DNA of 64,000 bases from contig CADCSX010000003.1 of assembly GCA_902805475.1 (NCBI GenBank), positions 248,001-312,000 on the forward strand. The letters are read 5' to 3'. Shown piece after piece: positions 34,921 through 46,452 of the stretch. How positions within the stretch are numbered: the stretch's first letter is position 1; each line of letters starts with the position of its first letter. This stretch comes from Entonaema liquescens. Its lineage: Eukaryota > Ascomycota > Sordariomycetes > Xylariales > Xylariaceae. The translations under genes were made by a program, and so were the position numbers. A model generated the notes under the pieces. That model was not told the origin of the DNA and searched no databases. It saw nothing but the letters and a program-made list of their open reading frames with translations.

Positions 34921-37103
34921 CACGGATTAGGAATGGACGATTCAATACCATCGCATTATCGGTACGGTTTCGATTCATAACGTGGGCATTGCACGGCGTT
35001 GGGTGGTAAAACTAATGATATCAATACGAAGATTGGTTTATTGACGACATGCCTTTGGATATCCCTGACTAAGTTGTCTCGTAATCAGGCTTTCTGGCCG
35101 ATCTATGAAGGTCTCCGCCGCTTAATATTTACCCTTCTATTTACTCCATCTTCCCACGTTCAAAACTAAGCTCGCACCTGTTGTCGTAGATTTACCGTAT
35201 CTTATTTACATTGACTGGAACCGATGATGGCCGCATCCAACAGGATGCCGATACTGCCTTATGGACGAGGTCGTCGTAGCGTGCGGTGGCCATATTTTTT
35301 CTATAACGTTGTCTTTTGTTCGTAAAAGGGATAGACAATCCACAAGGCCCTATTATTTGGGTATCACCGCCGTTATATGCTCTTATCCTAGGAGTTCCCC
35401 TGTAAGATGCAGACAATCATGCCAAATCTTGACTTTATAGACTTGGAACTTGTGTTCCAGAAATTGAAATGATGAGTGTTATGGGACTGTAGTTATTTCA
35501 ACATGAACATCGTACTACCCGTCGCCTTATTTATTTATTATAGTCGGTCGCCCTAATACCCGATGTGTCTTCCAGACTGTACCCTTTCCCGGACATACCT
35601 CCGGAAGCATGTATTGTTATTGATTAGTAACCTGACCAAAGGACTCTCGCTCCATTGTTTTTCTCCTTCTCATATGTAATATGCCACAGTAATTGAAGAA
35701 TTTATCGCGCTGGTGGGTAAAATTTATTCACGATGATAAAATTGTGGAGTTGAGGCGAAGAGCCCCATGATGTAAAATTTTGGTAAGCTCGGAGAATTGT
35801 TGAGTCTAGTCACTTACCCATTACCTTAATAGGCGGGTCAGTGGAGATATCTTCAACGGCGGAGGCGAAACTTCTTAAAATAATAAACAGACTTGAAGTC
35901 ATCGTGAGTAACAAGTTGTGATACCATAGTGATGATGTAAAGCTGACGAAAATGAGAAAAAAAACAGCAATTTACTATAATACAGTAGTTAAAATAAGTT
36001 ATGAACTAATTATCCTATGCTAAGTTACGAAGCCGTGGCCTAATTGCGTTAAATATCACTAGGGGAAATTAACGTAGGTTAGTTTGTAACTTGATCGATT
36101 CTCGGTTTAAAATCCAGTCTCATATCTACCTACGCGTACTTAGGAATTTACCTATCTATGACTTGCCCCTTTATATTCCAATGTCAGAGTAGAAGAATTG
36201 TTAAACTGATACTCTTAGCGATACCCAAGGGGAGCATTTGTTCCGGTTAATGACGCACGTTTTCGACCCCCGTCAAAAACGCCTAGTTGGGATCGTGGAG
36301 AATCAGGTGCAGGTGCTGAAGATCTCTTCCTAATTGGCGCGCTTCCCTGCTACGTAGCAAACTAGTATGGCTCTTGATAGGCTACCAGCTGTAGGGATCT
36401 CATCTGACACGAAACCTGGAGAAGGCTCGAATGAGATTCAGCATTGTCCCCGGCTTAACATTAGGTATTGACATATGCTTCTACAGTATTTTGTACTAGA
36501 GAACTTGTATATTGGATAAGCCCCGACACGTCGGTTCCAGCAATCTATGTGGACCCTGAAACGGAAATAAATGAAAATGGATCCAGTTTGATGGTATTTC
36601 AAGAAATTGAACGAATCTCCATGCTTCGCCTCTTGTCAGACGTCAGAACTGCGTCTTCGCCTTCACGCGAAGTCCGTGGGGGTCTACCTAGCTCAATATC
36701 ATATACTGTACTACCGATGATTATTGGCTGAGACACACATAGCTGTTAGGCGAGACACAGTCAGGATGGAATATGGAATCTGTTAGAGTCGCTGATCAGC
36801 CTCGCTTGGGGCTTGCTCGGGAGTTAGATCCGTTTTAGCAATGCAAAGTCCTTACGCAAAATGCCTTTATTCCATTACGCGTATGATGCCCCTATTGGAA
36901 AACTGGCATCACTATGGTCACGATCACTGCACGTTCCCGTATGCGGACCGTCTCATCCGCCCGGTTACTGCACGCTGTACGACTAGCACCACTTTATATA
37001 TCGGACACTCGCAGCCCATGAACTTGTTTTAAGGACATCAATCGATCTTCATTTTCCTTTCCATTCGCGCAATTTGCTGACCAGCCTGGAAACGTATAAC
37101 ACC
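34921..37103. other. Gene-free stretch
   Basis: About 2.2 kb without a convincing gene. The first part is AT-rich 3' DNA of SRP54 and ordinary intergenic sequence. From about 36230 to 37030 the base composition is even, with several unrelated short frames. The last 70 bases before 37104 are the CT-rich leader of the next gene. Confidence 0.45.
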
Positions 37104-38399
37104 ATGTCTCTCTGCACAAGAGCTCTTAGCAGGCGATGCCCCCGCGCATTGTCTACCTTTACGAAATCCACCTCCAGCATTACGCCCATCACACAATTTA
37201 GACAAATTCATTCTTCGAAGCCAACGTCAACCGCGCCGACTTCAAGCACCATGGCCGAATTTAACAGGAAAAGTAACACAGTCCCTAAACCACCCGAGTC
37301 AAGGGAGAATCCTACTGTGGGAATTGCGCCAAGTCCAGATGAGAATATTGGCCAGAAACGCTTGGCGGATTTCGACCTGAGCGGTAAGGTGTTTATCGTA
37401 ACAGGAGGCGCTAGGGGGCTTGGTTTATCATTGGCAGAGGCGCTCGCGGAAACGGGAGGAAAGGGTACGTTTGCGCTACCATGTCTTGGCAGAATTTAAT
37501 GCGCTTACACGATAAATTGCAGTCTACTGTTTCGATCGCGAACCAGAAGCAGACGAGGGCTGGAATGAAGTAGCACGACGAGCTGACCAATTCGGTGGTT
37601 CTCTTCATTATAGACAGCAAGATGTACAAGATACAGAAGGCCTTGACAAAACTATTGCAGAAATTGCGGATAAGTACCAACGCTTAGACGGGTTGATCGC
37701 GGCAGCCGGTGTCCAGCATCTTTCCCCGGCCCAGGAATGGTATGCTTTCAGTAAATCTTTCGAGCTTAAAAAAAGGCTCCTGCTAATGGCTTTACTAGGA
37801 CGAGGGATGAGGTTAATCGGATGATGGATATCAACTACACAGGCGTGATGATGACAGCTACCAGCGTGGCTCGCCAGATGTTCAAGTACAAGATTCACGG
37901 TAGCATGTGCTTCATTGCAAGCATGTCTGGTACGATTGCTAATAAAGGACTGTTGTCACCGGTAAGCAGATCTTAACCTCCATTTATACCACCTTGCGAT
38001 ACTAACTTTACAACAGGTGTACAACTCTTCAAAGGCTGCTGTTATTCAATTAGCAAGAAACTTAGCCATGGAGTGGTCCCCGATCAAGAAGGATGGCACA
38101 GGAGGCATTCGGGTGAACTGCATTAGTCCTGGTCACATCTTGACTCCAATGGTTCTGAAGAATTTCGAAGAAGTTCCAGGTCTCCGCGAAACTTGGGAAA
38201 GGGAGAATATGAGTAAGCAAGCCCTTAATATTTGGAATATACTACAGATCTAGGTGTTCTCTAACCTGTTTGTTCTGTAGTGGGTCGATTAGCAGAGACT
38301 ACCGAGTTTAAGGGAGCCGCCTTGTTTTTGCTTAGCAACGCCAGCAGTTTCATGACCGGCAACAATCTAGTTATTGACGGTGGGCACACAGCATGGTAG
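37104..38399 (+). CDS. SDR-family dehydrogenase with N-terminal extension (possibly mitochondrial)
   Basis: Five exons: 37104-37464, 37523-37739, 37799-37961, 38017-38212 and 38281-38399; 351 aa. The first ~60 residues are rich in Arg, Ser and Thr and nearly free of acidic residues (MSLCTRALSRRCPRALSTF), as in mitochondrial presequences. A second Met at about residue 50 could start a cytosolic form. The core has the cofactor loop TGGARGLG (100-107), AAAGVQ in place of NNAG, MSGTIAN for the catalytic Ser, and YNSSK (Tyr249, Lys253). A C-terminal LVIDGGHTAW follows. It resembles polyol dehydrogenases such as D-arabinitol 2-dehydrogenase or sorbose-reductase-like enzymes; the substrate is inferred only loosely. 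Confidence 0.88.
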
Positions 38400-40416
38400 A
38401 GAACCGCCTCTTTGGTCCACCATAGGCAATTCTCTTACCTTGTTTTCATATCGGAGTTTGGTTGGCTATGCCCGGAGTTGATACCAAGGAGCGAGCATTT
38501 CCAGGAATGAAAAAGTGCCCCGACACCGAACAAGTAGGCCTAAATCCATCATGATGGATTTGATGTATTTTAGTTAGACGTGTTGACGACTCGACGATGG
38601 ATGGATGATATCCTATAGACTCGTTTGTATATTATCGATTGTTAGACCCAGCCCTATTAGGCGGGCCCACAATATTACCTATTGCATACAACCTTAACTC
38701 TAAACTCTAAGCTTAAAACTAACTAGTTATAACAACACAACGTAGAGTTGCAGTATCTATATTTAGATACTGGTACCTTCCCGTTACTGCGCGCGATAAA
38801 TGTATTGAATCTAAGAACGTTGAATTTCTAGAACTGTCGTGATGTATGAACCAAGATCAATACTCGTTAGGGTTAACAGTAGTGTAACGCTCCTGTTTGA
38901 GATCTATATAATAGCGCTGCAAAGCAAAAAGAGGCGCATATTAGATGGGGTTAATGAGGGGTAATCCACCAAGATTTTATCCCCTAAAGTATTTGAAATA
39001 TTCTTATCATCGCATTTAGTTTTTATTGATCTTAGCCTTATTATCGCTATATGCCAATCGCTTTCTATATCGTTACCTATTGCAAATATCTTTAGCATTA
39101 ATTTTCATTAATGTTGTCGGCACGTCATTATAGATCCTTTCCTATCGTTAATAAGATTTTGGGTCTTAAAGGGTCGGCTTCTACTACTAGGTACCTATTC
39201 GACACAACTAATATTTGGAGAGATTATTTCAAATGAATAGGTAGACTTAACCTTAGGTATTTATCCCATGTAGTACCTAGACAGACTTATTTCATCATCG
39301 CCGTATGAGTGTTGTCCATAACAAAATCGCTTTATTACCTAGAAACGTCATTTTTCAACCCAGCAGTTAACCAGTGAAGCATCGAATCACAACGAATCGT
39401 GATGGGTCCCAGTAAACACTACATAGCTGGACAGTGGTAGTGGGACCTAATGCGAATAATCTCTGTGCTACCGTGCCGTGTTTTCCGAATCCCTAGGGTT
39501 AAATTCAAGAAATCTAGACCTCGATTTTAGTTCCCGTCTCGAAAGATTAGGCCACGGTTTCGGAGACCCTGGTGATCTTTCTTGTGAAACTAACGTCATC
39601 AAGCTAGTTCAATTCTACCATGTGTGTAACAATGTTATATTGTCTCTCCTATGCACGAGTCTACGTACGACTGTGTAGAGTGCGTAAGCTATATAAAACA
39701 ATTCGACTGTAAAAAAGAAACAAACAATGCCTGCATACCTAGGTAGTTACAGAACATAATTCTTCTTTCGTATTGGTATCGAAGATACTCTTTAAGATCC
39801 CCAATTACTCGATCTGGCAATTGGACAAGCATTGCCAAGTCTGCCAAGTTTTTTCGCGACCATGACGTTCAATTCCGGGGTCAGCGAATCAGATTTGGCA
39901 AACAGATGGAGACAATATCTACAACTAATACAACACCATGCTTCACTTACCTAACAGAGACCAACACATCACGATTCATTGTTTCAATTCGCTAACTTGA
40001 ACGTGGTTGATTGGATTCGTCTAGCATAAACGCTCTTACCCCGGGCCGTCTTTGTACTCGGCTTATGTGCCGAACCTGAGAATTGGCTGGATTTGGTCAG
40101 TTTGCGTTGCGCCCATGTCACAATTCATGAGCTTAATCATGACGTCAACTTCCAGCATGTTACGGTGAAATCCTTTTACAGGATGCCGTGATGTGTTTAC
40201 ATTTGATATTTATACGACCTATAGGTCTAAGACAACTGACAATTCTACATTCAGCTTCAACTTCGTCCGCCACTATCAAAGCCCTTTGCCCTCGCCTGCG
40301 ACTTTCGAGTATCCCCTTATTGGGACTCGAATAGGAAGATCTCGCTCGTACACGCCGTACTCACATTCACCAAAGAAACGCCCAATTTACTATAGCTAAG
40401 CCGGAAATCTTCCAAG
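38400..40416. other. Intergenic stretch
   Basis: About 2 kb. It contains a 20-bp perfect palindrome (38542-38561) shortly after the SDR stop and CTAGGTACCTA at 39188-39198. No coding potential is recognised; the sequence just before 40417 is the leader of the PAP2 gene. Confidence 0.45.
38542..38561. repeat. 20-bp perfect palindrome downstream of SDR
   Basis: AAATCCATCATGATGGATTT reads the same on both strands and lies about 140 bases after the SDR stop codon. It could form a hairpin in the 3' UTR or be a dyad protein site. Its function is not known. Confidence 0.7.
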
Positions 40417-41604
40417 ATGGGCTTCTTTAACCGCCGTCGTGCCGATGGGCCCACCACCGGGCATAACAATGGACGTGCTAACGGACACGGAGATGGGCAT
40501 GCTCACGATACTCTGGCTTATCCCATGGCTGTTCGTCCGAGTTTTGGCCAGTGGCTCAAAGTCACATGGCTCGACATTGTTACCATGATCTGTATGGGTG
40601 CGATAGGGCTTGGCGTATGTTTTACAGTTCCCAAATTGAAACCGTGGTCATAATGCTGACATTCAGTCTAGGTGTACGAGGCGAAACCAGCCCCGACTCG
40701 ATCATTTGCGGTAACCTTTTCCGACGGCGAGGTTGTATATCCAGAATTCGCATATCCCCTGCGTAAGGAAATCATTCCCATCTGGCTAGCTGCATTCCTA
40801 GCGGCTGTCGTCCCGATCGTCGTTATTCTACTCATGCAAATCCGCGTGCGGTCTTTCTGGGATGTGAACAACGGCGTCATTGGGCTTCTATACTCCCTTA
40901 TTACTGCCGCCGTCTTCCAGGTCTTCCTAAAATGGCTGATTGGTGGCTTGCGCCCCCACTTCCTTGATGTGTGCAAGCCTGATGTGCGACTTGCCAGCAA
41001 TGATCCAGGCGTTAAGGGTGCGGGTTATAACGCGGCTGGTTTCTCGAACATCTACTACACTACGGAGATCTGCACGGGCGACGAGAATCTGATCAACGAC
41101 TCTCTCGAGTCATTCCCTTCGGGACACAGCACAGCTGCCTTTGCTGGTTTCGTATATCTATACCTATACCTTAATGCGAAGCTTAAGGTGTTTGCAAACT
41201 ACCACCCGGCAATGTGGAAATTAGTGTTGATCTATGCGCCGATTCTAGGAGCGACGCTTATCGCTGGTGCACTGACCATCGATGAATTCCACAACTGGTA
41301 TGACGTTGTAGCGGGCGGCATCATCGGTAGCGTTATGGCTTTCTCCGCATACCGCATGTGCTACGCCGCCATCTGGGATTGGCGCTGGAACCACGTCCCC
41401 CTTCACCGCGGCCAGCCATGCCTATACACTTACGACGGCGTCGAGCTCATGGATGCCATGTTCACACGCAAGGCCGGATGGGGCGCTGGAGCTTCGGGCT
41501 ACGGCGGAAACTCACACACTACAACCGGTCATGGTGGGGTTACTGGTTTCCAGCGAAAGCCGGTTGGGAGTGGCGCTGCACGACGGGGCGACGACATGGT
41601 CTGA
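40417..41604 (+). CDS. PAP2-family lipid phosphate phosphatase (DPP1/LPP-like)
   Basis: Two exons, 40417-40614 and 40672-41604, with a 57-base GTATGT..CTAG intron; 376 aa. The cytosolic N-terminus is His/Gly-rich (HNNGRANGHGDGHAHD), and several membrane helices follow. The phosphatase motifs are KWLIGGLRP (153-161), FPSGHS (PSGH at 215-218) and TIDEFHNWYDV with the catalytic His273 and Asp277. The usual Ser-Arg that opens the third motif is Leu-Thr here. The C-terminal tail is Gly-rich and hydrophilic. Such enzymes dephosphorylate phosphatidate, diacylglycerol pyrophosphate or isoprenoid phosphates at the ER, Golgi or vacuole membrane. Confidence 0.9.
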
Positions 41605-42189
41605 ATGATTACATCACCAAACGCGGTGCATAATGATTTACGACGAAAACAAAAGTTTAGTGACCACTTGGAATATACGAGGGTAAGATATACCGCATAA
41701 TTGTATTATATAGGTATATAACTGCTTTGTATTTGTAATTTATTGGATAATGATTATGGGGTATATAATGAAGTTAGGGGTGCGGCAATTCAGTATTGGC
41801 TTAATATCTAGGAGTAGTTTTTAGATATCAATGCACAATATTAGATGCAAAGCACATGATGAATTTCATAGACCAACCGTCTTATCATTGATAAACATTT
41901 CTTTGAGATAGTTCTTGTAGCATGGAACATTGTTATATTATAAATAAGAAAAAAAAGGAAAGCCTAGCAGTGAATTCATTGTACTCTTTAATAACTAGAA
42001 TTGCACAAAGCCTGCAACTTGGACGGGAAATCACCCCTGAACCAGTGACTCATTAACAGTGTTAATTTCTTTAACAATGGGTTTGTTCTAATTTTTCTCG
42101 GTGTTTGTCTCTACCTTCCATTCTCCCACTTTATAAACACCATATTTCGGATCTTGGAGGGCGACTCTACCAAAAGTTCTGTAACTAAA
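41605..42189. other. Intergenic stretch
   Basis: 585 AT-rich bases between the PAP2 stop and the APH-like start. No gene or named site is seen. Confidence 0.5.
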
Positions 42190-43437
42190 ATGGCATCCTC
42201 ATCTTCCAGCAACTCATCTTCTAGCACCTCATCTTCTAGCACCTCATCTTCCAGTAATTCATATTCAAACTCCTCTGAACATTCGATTTCATCGACAGTT
42301 GAATGGCAGCACGAAGCATTCAATACATTTCAGTTCAACGTCCTTGTATTTGCACTGAATAATGTTTGGCCCGACGCAGATTACGGCGACATAACAATAG
42401 ACAGATTGCGAGGAGGCGGGTGTAATCGAGTCATTGGCTTCACCCGACAAGCTAATGATCGGACGGACTCTGCAGATATCCAATATATCTTACGACTTCC
42501 CCGATTCGAGGATATACAATTAGATCACAATGTTGCCGTTTTATGCTTTCTCGAGAAACACACTGAAATGAGAGTACCTAGAGTCATAACATTCGACACC
42601 ACTGCAGACAACGAGTTAGAATCCCCATATATGGTCCAGAATCGCATCCCTGGGACTGTTGCAGTATCGGCCTTTCCCTTACTCGACCATGCCAACAAGC
42701 TGAGGTTTGCACACGAACTTGGGGTTTTTTTCAATGAAATGCTATCTATCAGAAGTCACGCGCCTGGTTATTTAGCATTCTCGTCAAAGTACAATGACTA
42801 TCGGTCTGAGTTCTGTGTCGCCTCATTTGGGTCTAAATACACTCAGTTAACAGCACCTTATAGTAGTACCAAACCTACTACGCGGACCGTGCGCGACCTC
42901 CTGTTGAGTCTATTCCAGGACCAAATAGCTCATATTATGAAGTATCGTCCCACTTGCATCTACAAGCTTGGCCTTTTGGACAAGTTTTGCTCTATGACGT
43001 GGGAACTAGAGGCGGGAGGTTGGTTCGATGAAGTTTCTAACTGCCTCGCCCATCTAGATCTTGCTCCGCGCAACATATTGGTTAATCCGACATCTGATTC
43101 GCAGCAGCCCATAATATCCGCCATTCTAGATTGGGATGGTGCCGCTTTTATGCCGCAGTTCATGGCCTGTACGCCGCCTCTCTGGATATGGGGTTGGTTA
43201 GAGGATGAAGACGAAGATGAGCGGACAGCCAACGATGATCCGCCCACAGAAGAACAACGCCAACTCAAAAGCATTTTTGAAAAAGCCGCCGGTGACAAGT
43301 ATATGCGATTTGCATACGAGCCTGCGTACAGACTAGCAAGGAGGCTTGTTCGATTTGCAATTGAAGGCGAGCCAGTGACAAACGAATATGTCAGAGAGGG
43401 AGATGCAATGTTTAAGGAATGGGAGACTATTAAGTAG
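42190..43437 (+). CDS. Aminoglycoside-phosphotransferase-like (APH) kinase-fold protein
   Basis: Intronless, 415 aa from the first ATG; the frame is open upstream but has no earlier ATG. Residues 3-29 are almost pure Ser/Asn/Thr, encoded by a 15-bp tandem repeat. The kinase-like fold follows: a nucleotide-binding strand region (DRLRGGGCNRVIGF, about 71-84), IQYILRLPR with the probable ATP-anchoring Arg/Lys position, the catalytic loop HLDLAPRNI (288-296, Asp290, Asn295) and LDWDGA (313-318), which replaces the protein-kinase DFG. Fungal APH proteins form a large accessory family, and few have known substrates (small molecules, choline or fructosamine-like). Function here is unknown. Confidence 0.82.
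   Translation: MASSSSSNSSSSTSSSSTSSSSNSYSNSSEHSISSTVEWQHEAFNTFQFNVLVFALNNVWPDADYGDITIDRLRGGGCNRVIGFTRQANDRTDSADIQYILRLPRFEDIQLDHNVAVLCFLEKHTEMRVPRVITFDTTADNELESPYMVQNRIPGTVAVSAFPLLDHANKLRFAHELGVFFNEMLSIRSHAPGYLAFSSKYNDYRSEFCVASFGSKYTQLTAPYSSTKPTTRTVRDLLLSLFQDQIAHIMKYRPTCIYKLGLLDKFCSMTWELEAGGWFDEVSNCLAHLDLAPRNILVNPTSDSQQPIISAILDWDGAAFMPQFMACTPPLWIWGWLEDEDEDERTANDDPPTEEQRQLKSIFEKAAGDKYMRFAYEPAYRLARRLVRFAIEGEPVTNEYVREGDAMFKEWETIK
42198..42257. repeat. Four-copy 15-bp coding repeat (SSSSN/T)
   Basis: Four tandem copies of CTCATCTTCYAGCAM, each encoding SSSS plus N or T, inside the APH-like gene. Copy number is likely to vary between strains. Confidence 0.85.
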
Positions 43438-44035
43438 CCGAGACAACATAATATCGAATCCTTACAGATTAAGGACTTATAAAAATGCCCGGGATAGGCA
43501 CCTAAGTAGCGTTGCATGATATAAAAATGAAACCTTTCTCTGCTGTCTAAAATTACCGTTATTAGTAGTCTCACAGCGGGATTAAGCGTCTTATGTATTC
43601 TGCATGAATGATAAATGACCAATAGATAACTAGTCTAAAGATTCGTATTGATATGCAATTACTTCATCCTCTTATTATTCCGTGCCCCTTCGTAGCAATG
43701 CTGGGGTATGACTTGGAGACGTATGCCACGAAACCCACCTCACTTCATGTGAGGGCCCCGAGTCATATATCTCTCAGCAAATAGGTGCCTCTCAAATAGT
43801 CACTGACAAGCACTGTGTAGTAATATCTATAATGGGTCACAATCTCTTCTCAGTCCTAGGTAGTCCGTAAAAATGTCAGATAGTTAATCAATATTGTCTC
43901 GCTCCTATAGATAATCGCCTATGAAATATTCACAAGCTTCGCTCAACCGGAATGGCTTGAGCCCTCTAGCCACATAAATACGTCAGCCGTATCAACCTAT
44001 GAAATATAAACATGAGGCTTCATGGCTACTTCCTT
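43438..44035. other. Intergenic stretch between convergent genes
   Basis: 598 bases between the APH-like stop and the stop of the minus-strand Cys-motif gene. It holds only 3' regions; no gene is seen. Confidence 0.5.
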
Positions 44036-45058
44036 TCATGGACTTGTATCGATATACCGCCCCTCGAGTCTCGCTCGACTTGGACCGAAAGCTCGACAAT
44101 CCTGACACAAAATTCCCGTAAAGGTTTCGTGATTGTAAAGACCAGAAAAGCTTGTCTCGGGAAGTAATCTACCGCAGCCTTGGTGATCCGACGGTGAGCT
44201 CCAACAGACGATGAAGCCGCCAATGGGCTTCATATGTCCTTTTCTGCAGCCTATACACGTTTCTACTGGAGTTTGGCTCCTGGGTGTATGTTTGAAACTG
44301 CTATTTGGGAGTATTCTTGTGCAGCAGGGACACCATAAAGAAATGTCATCCGGGATAGTAGAAATGGTGTTAAAATCCGTGGCGAGCATTGCTGAAGGCG
44401 GTCGTTGACTAGGGAATGGAACTCGCGGGGCAATTCTGTGACGGGAGGACCGACGGACTTTAAGTTCAACCTCAGTGACCTTGGGAGGCGTAGCCATTTC
44501 AGCGCGGTAACTAGTGCTACGAGAGTCCATGAAAATAACTTGATCTTCACCGCCCGGCTCCTTGGTGGATTCAACTGGCTGCTTAGGTTCGTAGTTCCAC
44601 CCACGCATAAATTCAGGGGTAACTGCCGGAAGGTCCGAGTTGAACGATACTCCAGTCGGCAAGTTGAATTCTGACCATTCAAAGTTATCTATGAAGAGTT
44701 GAGAGTTTGGGCTCAATGGCATGTTTGCGTTTATTTCCGGACTTTGCTCGATCGCTTGGCCAGGAATAGTTTGATTGCCTAACCCAGACTCAAGATCAAA
44801 ATTCTCTGCGAAATTGTTTAAAAGTTGATCAAATTCCTCTGCTTGGCGATCAAACTCTTCCGCCTGACGAAAGCACTCTGTCATCTCGAACTCCATCGCT
44901 TCCATCGAGAAGTCGAAGTTCCCCACATCGAAGTCGAAGTCTTCATCTCGGGGATCGAAATCCTCCATCCGGAAATCGGGAGCTCTTACCGGGAAATTAG
45001 AGTCCTCCATTCGGGAGTCGAAATCTCCCATCTCGATGTCACCCATGTCAAAATCCAT
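44036..45058 (-). CDS. Acidic orphan protein with duplicated cysteine (zinc-ribbon-like) motif
   Basis: Intronless, 340 aa, no family recognised. Residues 1-90 are strongly acidic and repetitive, with recurring M-x-D-F-D units (MEDFDPRDEDFDFDVGNFDF) and a doubled RQAEEFD. A basic patch follows (RRSSRHRIAPR, 202-212). The C-terminus has two similar blocks: C243-x2-C246-x3-LPNSSF..C268-x2-C271-R, then C285-x9-C295-x3-LPETSF..C318-x2-C321-R. Each could bind one zinc, and the shared spacing and LPxxSF core point to an internal duplication. An acidic segment plus basic patch plus zinc motifs suggests a nuclear or nucleic-acid role, but this is speculation. Confidence 0.6.
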   Translation of the reverse strand: MDFDMGDIEMGDFDSRMEDSNFPVRAPDFRMEDFDPRDEDFDFDVGNFDFSMEAMEFEMTECFRQAEEFDRQAEEFDQLLNNFAENFDLESGLGNQTIPGQAIEQSPEINANMPLSPNSQLFIDNFEWSEFNLPTGVSFNSDLPAVTPEFMRGWNYEPKQPVESTKEPGGEDQVIFMDSRSTSYRAEMATPPKVTEVELKVRRSSRHRIAPRVPFPSQRPPSAMLATDFNTISTIPDDISLWCPCCTRILPNSSFKHTPRSQTPVETCIGCRKGHMKPIGGFIVCWSSPSDHQGCGRLLPETSFSGLYNHETFTGILCQDCRAFGPSRARLEGRYIDTSP

Positions 45059-46452
45059 GGAAACTGGCCGTTGGTAGTTGTTAAGTGAGTAAAAGGTTCC
45101 TGGGTAGGTAATATGGTATAAGGCGAAAGTTGTCCCTGGGTTATGCTGTGCGGTAAAGGGGGAAGAGGAGGAAGAAAATCTTGCGCGTTTAAATAATAGA
45201 TATCATCCTTAATTTCGTAGATTTCACCATGAATCCTAGGTTGTTCTAAAAGAGTCAAATACTTGAACATGGAGACGTCATTAGGGTATGATTTGGGCAG
45301 TGGTGTATTAGTAGGTTTTCAGTATTGTGAGTTAAGCGGAAAGAAAAACGGACTTGACTTGTGTTTCCATCAAGCATCACTGGGAAACTCAAGTTGCTAC
45401 CAGGCAACGCGGTCAAAATTTTCAAGGTTGGTATTGCACTACATCTGTCCTCCAACTAATTCGGAAATGGCCATTATGGGTATCTAGTGACTCAGGTAGG
45501 TAAAGAGATACTTACATTCACTCAATCTGCTCGAGTTGTTGGTTTACAAGTGGATACCAACACCTAGTAGCCAGGATGACCTAATGGAGATACACTTGGT
45601 GTAATAAAAATGCATGAGTAACCCCTATGCACAGTGAATTACATCCTTTCCGCTACTTTTAGCGCTATCTAGTCCTTGACACAGGTAGAGCTAGTAGTAG
45701 CGAGGCCGCGTCTTTGTTTGAAGGTAACAACCCTGACACCAAGATCTAGGTTCCAGGTTGATACTTAGACTGACTACTGGCGATCTATCTATGAGGATTG
45801 ACCATCCTCTATGGATTATAATCGTCAGTAATCGAGAGGAGACCAATAGGTCCCCTGATCTCATAGAGATCTTAAGATCCCTGGGTCTCTTAGGGTTATC
45901 ACTTGTCCCTGGAGTAACCCGCTTCCAGACCCAAACCCTTCATCCTGGTTGGGTCACCAATAAGGCTGTAGGGGTTCGCTAAAGAGTACTATATTCCTCA
46001 TATTTCAAAGTAGAACATTCATGATCCAACGATAACAAATGAGGGGAATGAATTGTGCCATTATGCTTATTTTTAGGGTTATGTGGACTGGGAGTATATA
46101 TAGGGGTATATTGAATACATATAAAGAGGCGTATAGCGGCCTTATGAAACGGTAGAATGGTACGCGTTGCTAGGTCACCAATGTCGTGTCCTGGCGCTCT
46201 CTATAAATGATGTTCATCAACGATGCCCATCGAATCCTAACACTTCTTCCTAGACTTAAGCTCCGTATGGCCAGCAACGTCACTACCTAGAGGCCACTAG
46301 AGGATCATGCATTGATGAAGCAGCCCAGTATGTTAGGTACCTAGAGCAATACGGAAATTCTGAACTCGTCTACCTAAGATGAGTTGCAGCTTGTAACTAA
46401 GGACCACCAGCCTGAGTATTGCAACCAGCAACTCGCTCTAAACTATTGACGG
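45059..46452. other. Gene-poor stretch before the TIR element
   Basis: No supported gene. An open frame at 45758-45982 has no motif. TTAGGTACCTAGAG lies at 46333-46346. The composition suggests old repeat DNA. Confidence 0.45.

Noticed and set aside
42154..42189. Upstream start for the APH-like protein
   Set aside because: The frame there opens with TTG, not ATG; the first ATG is at 42190.
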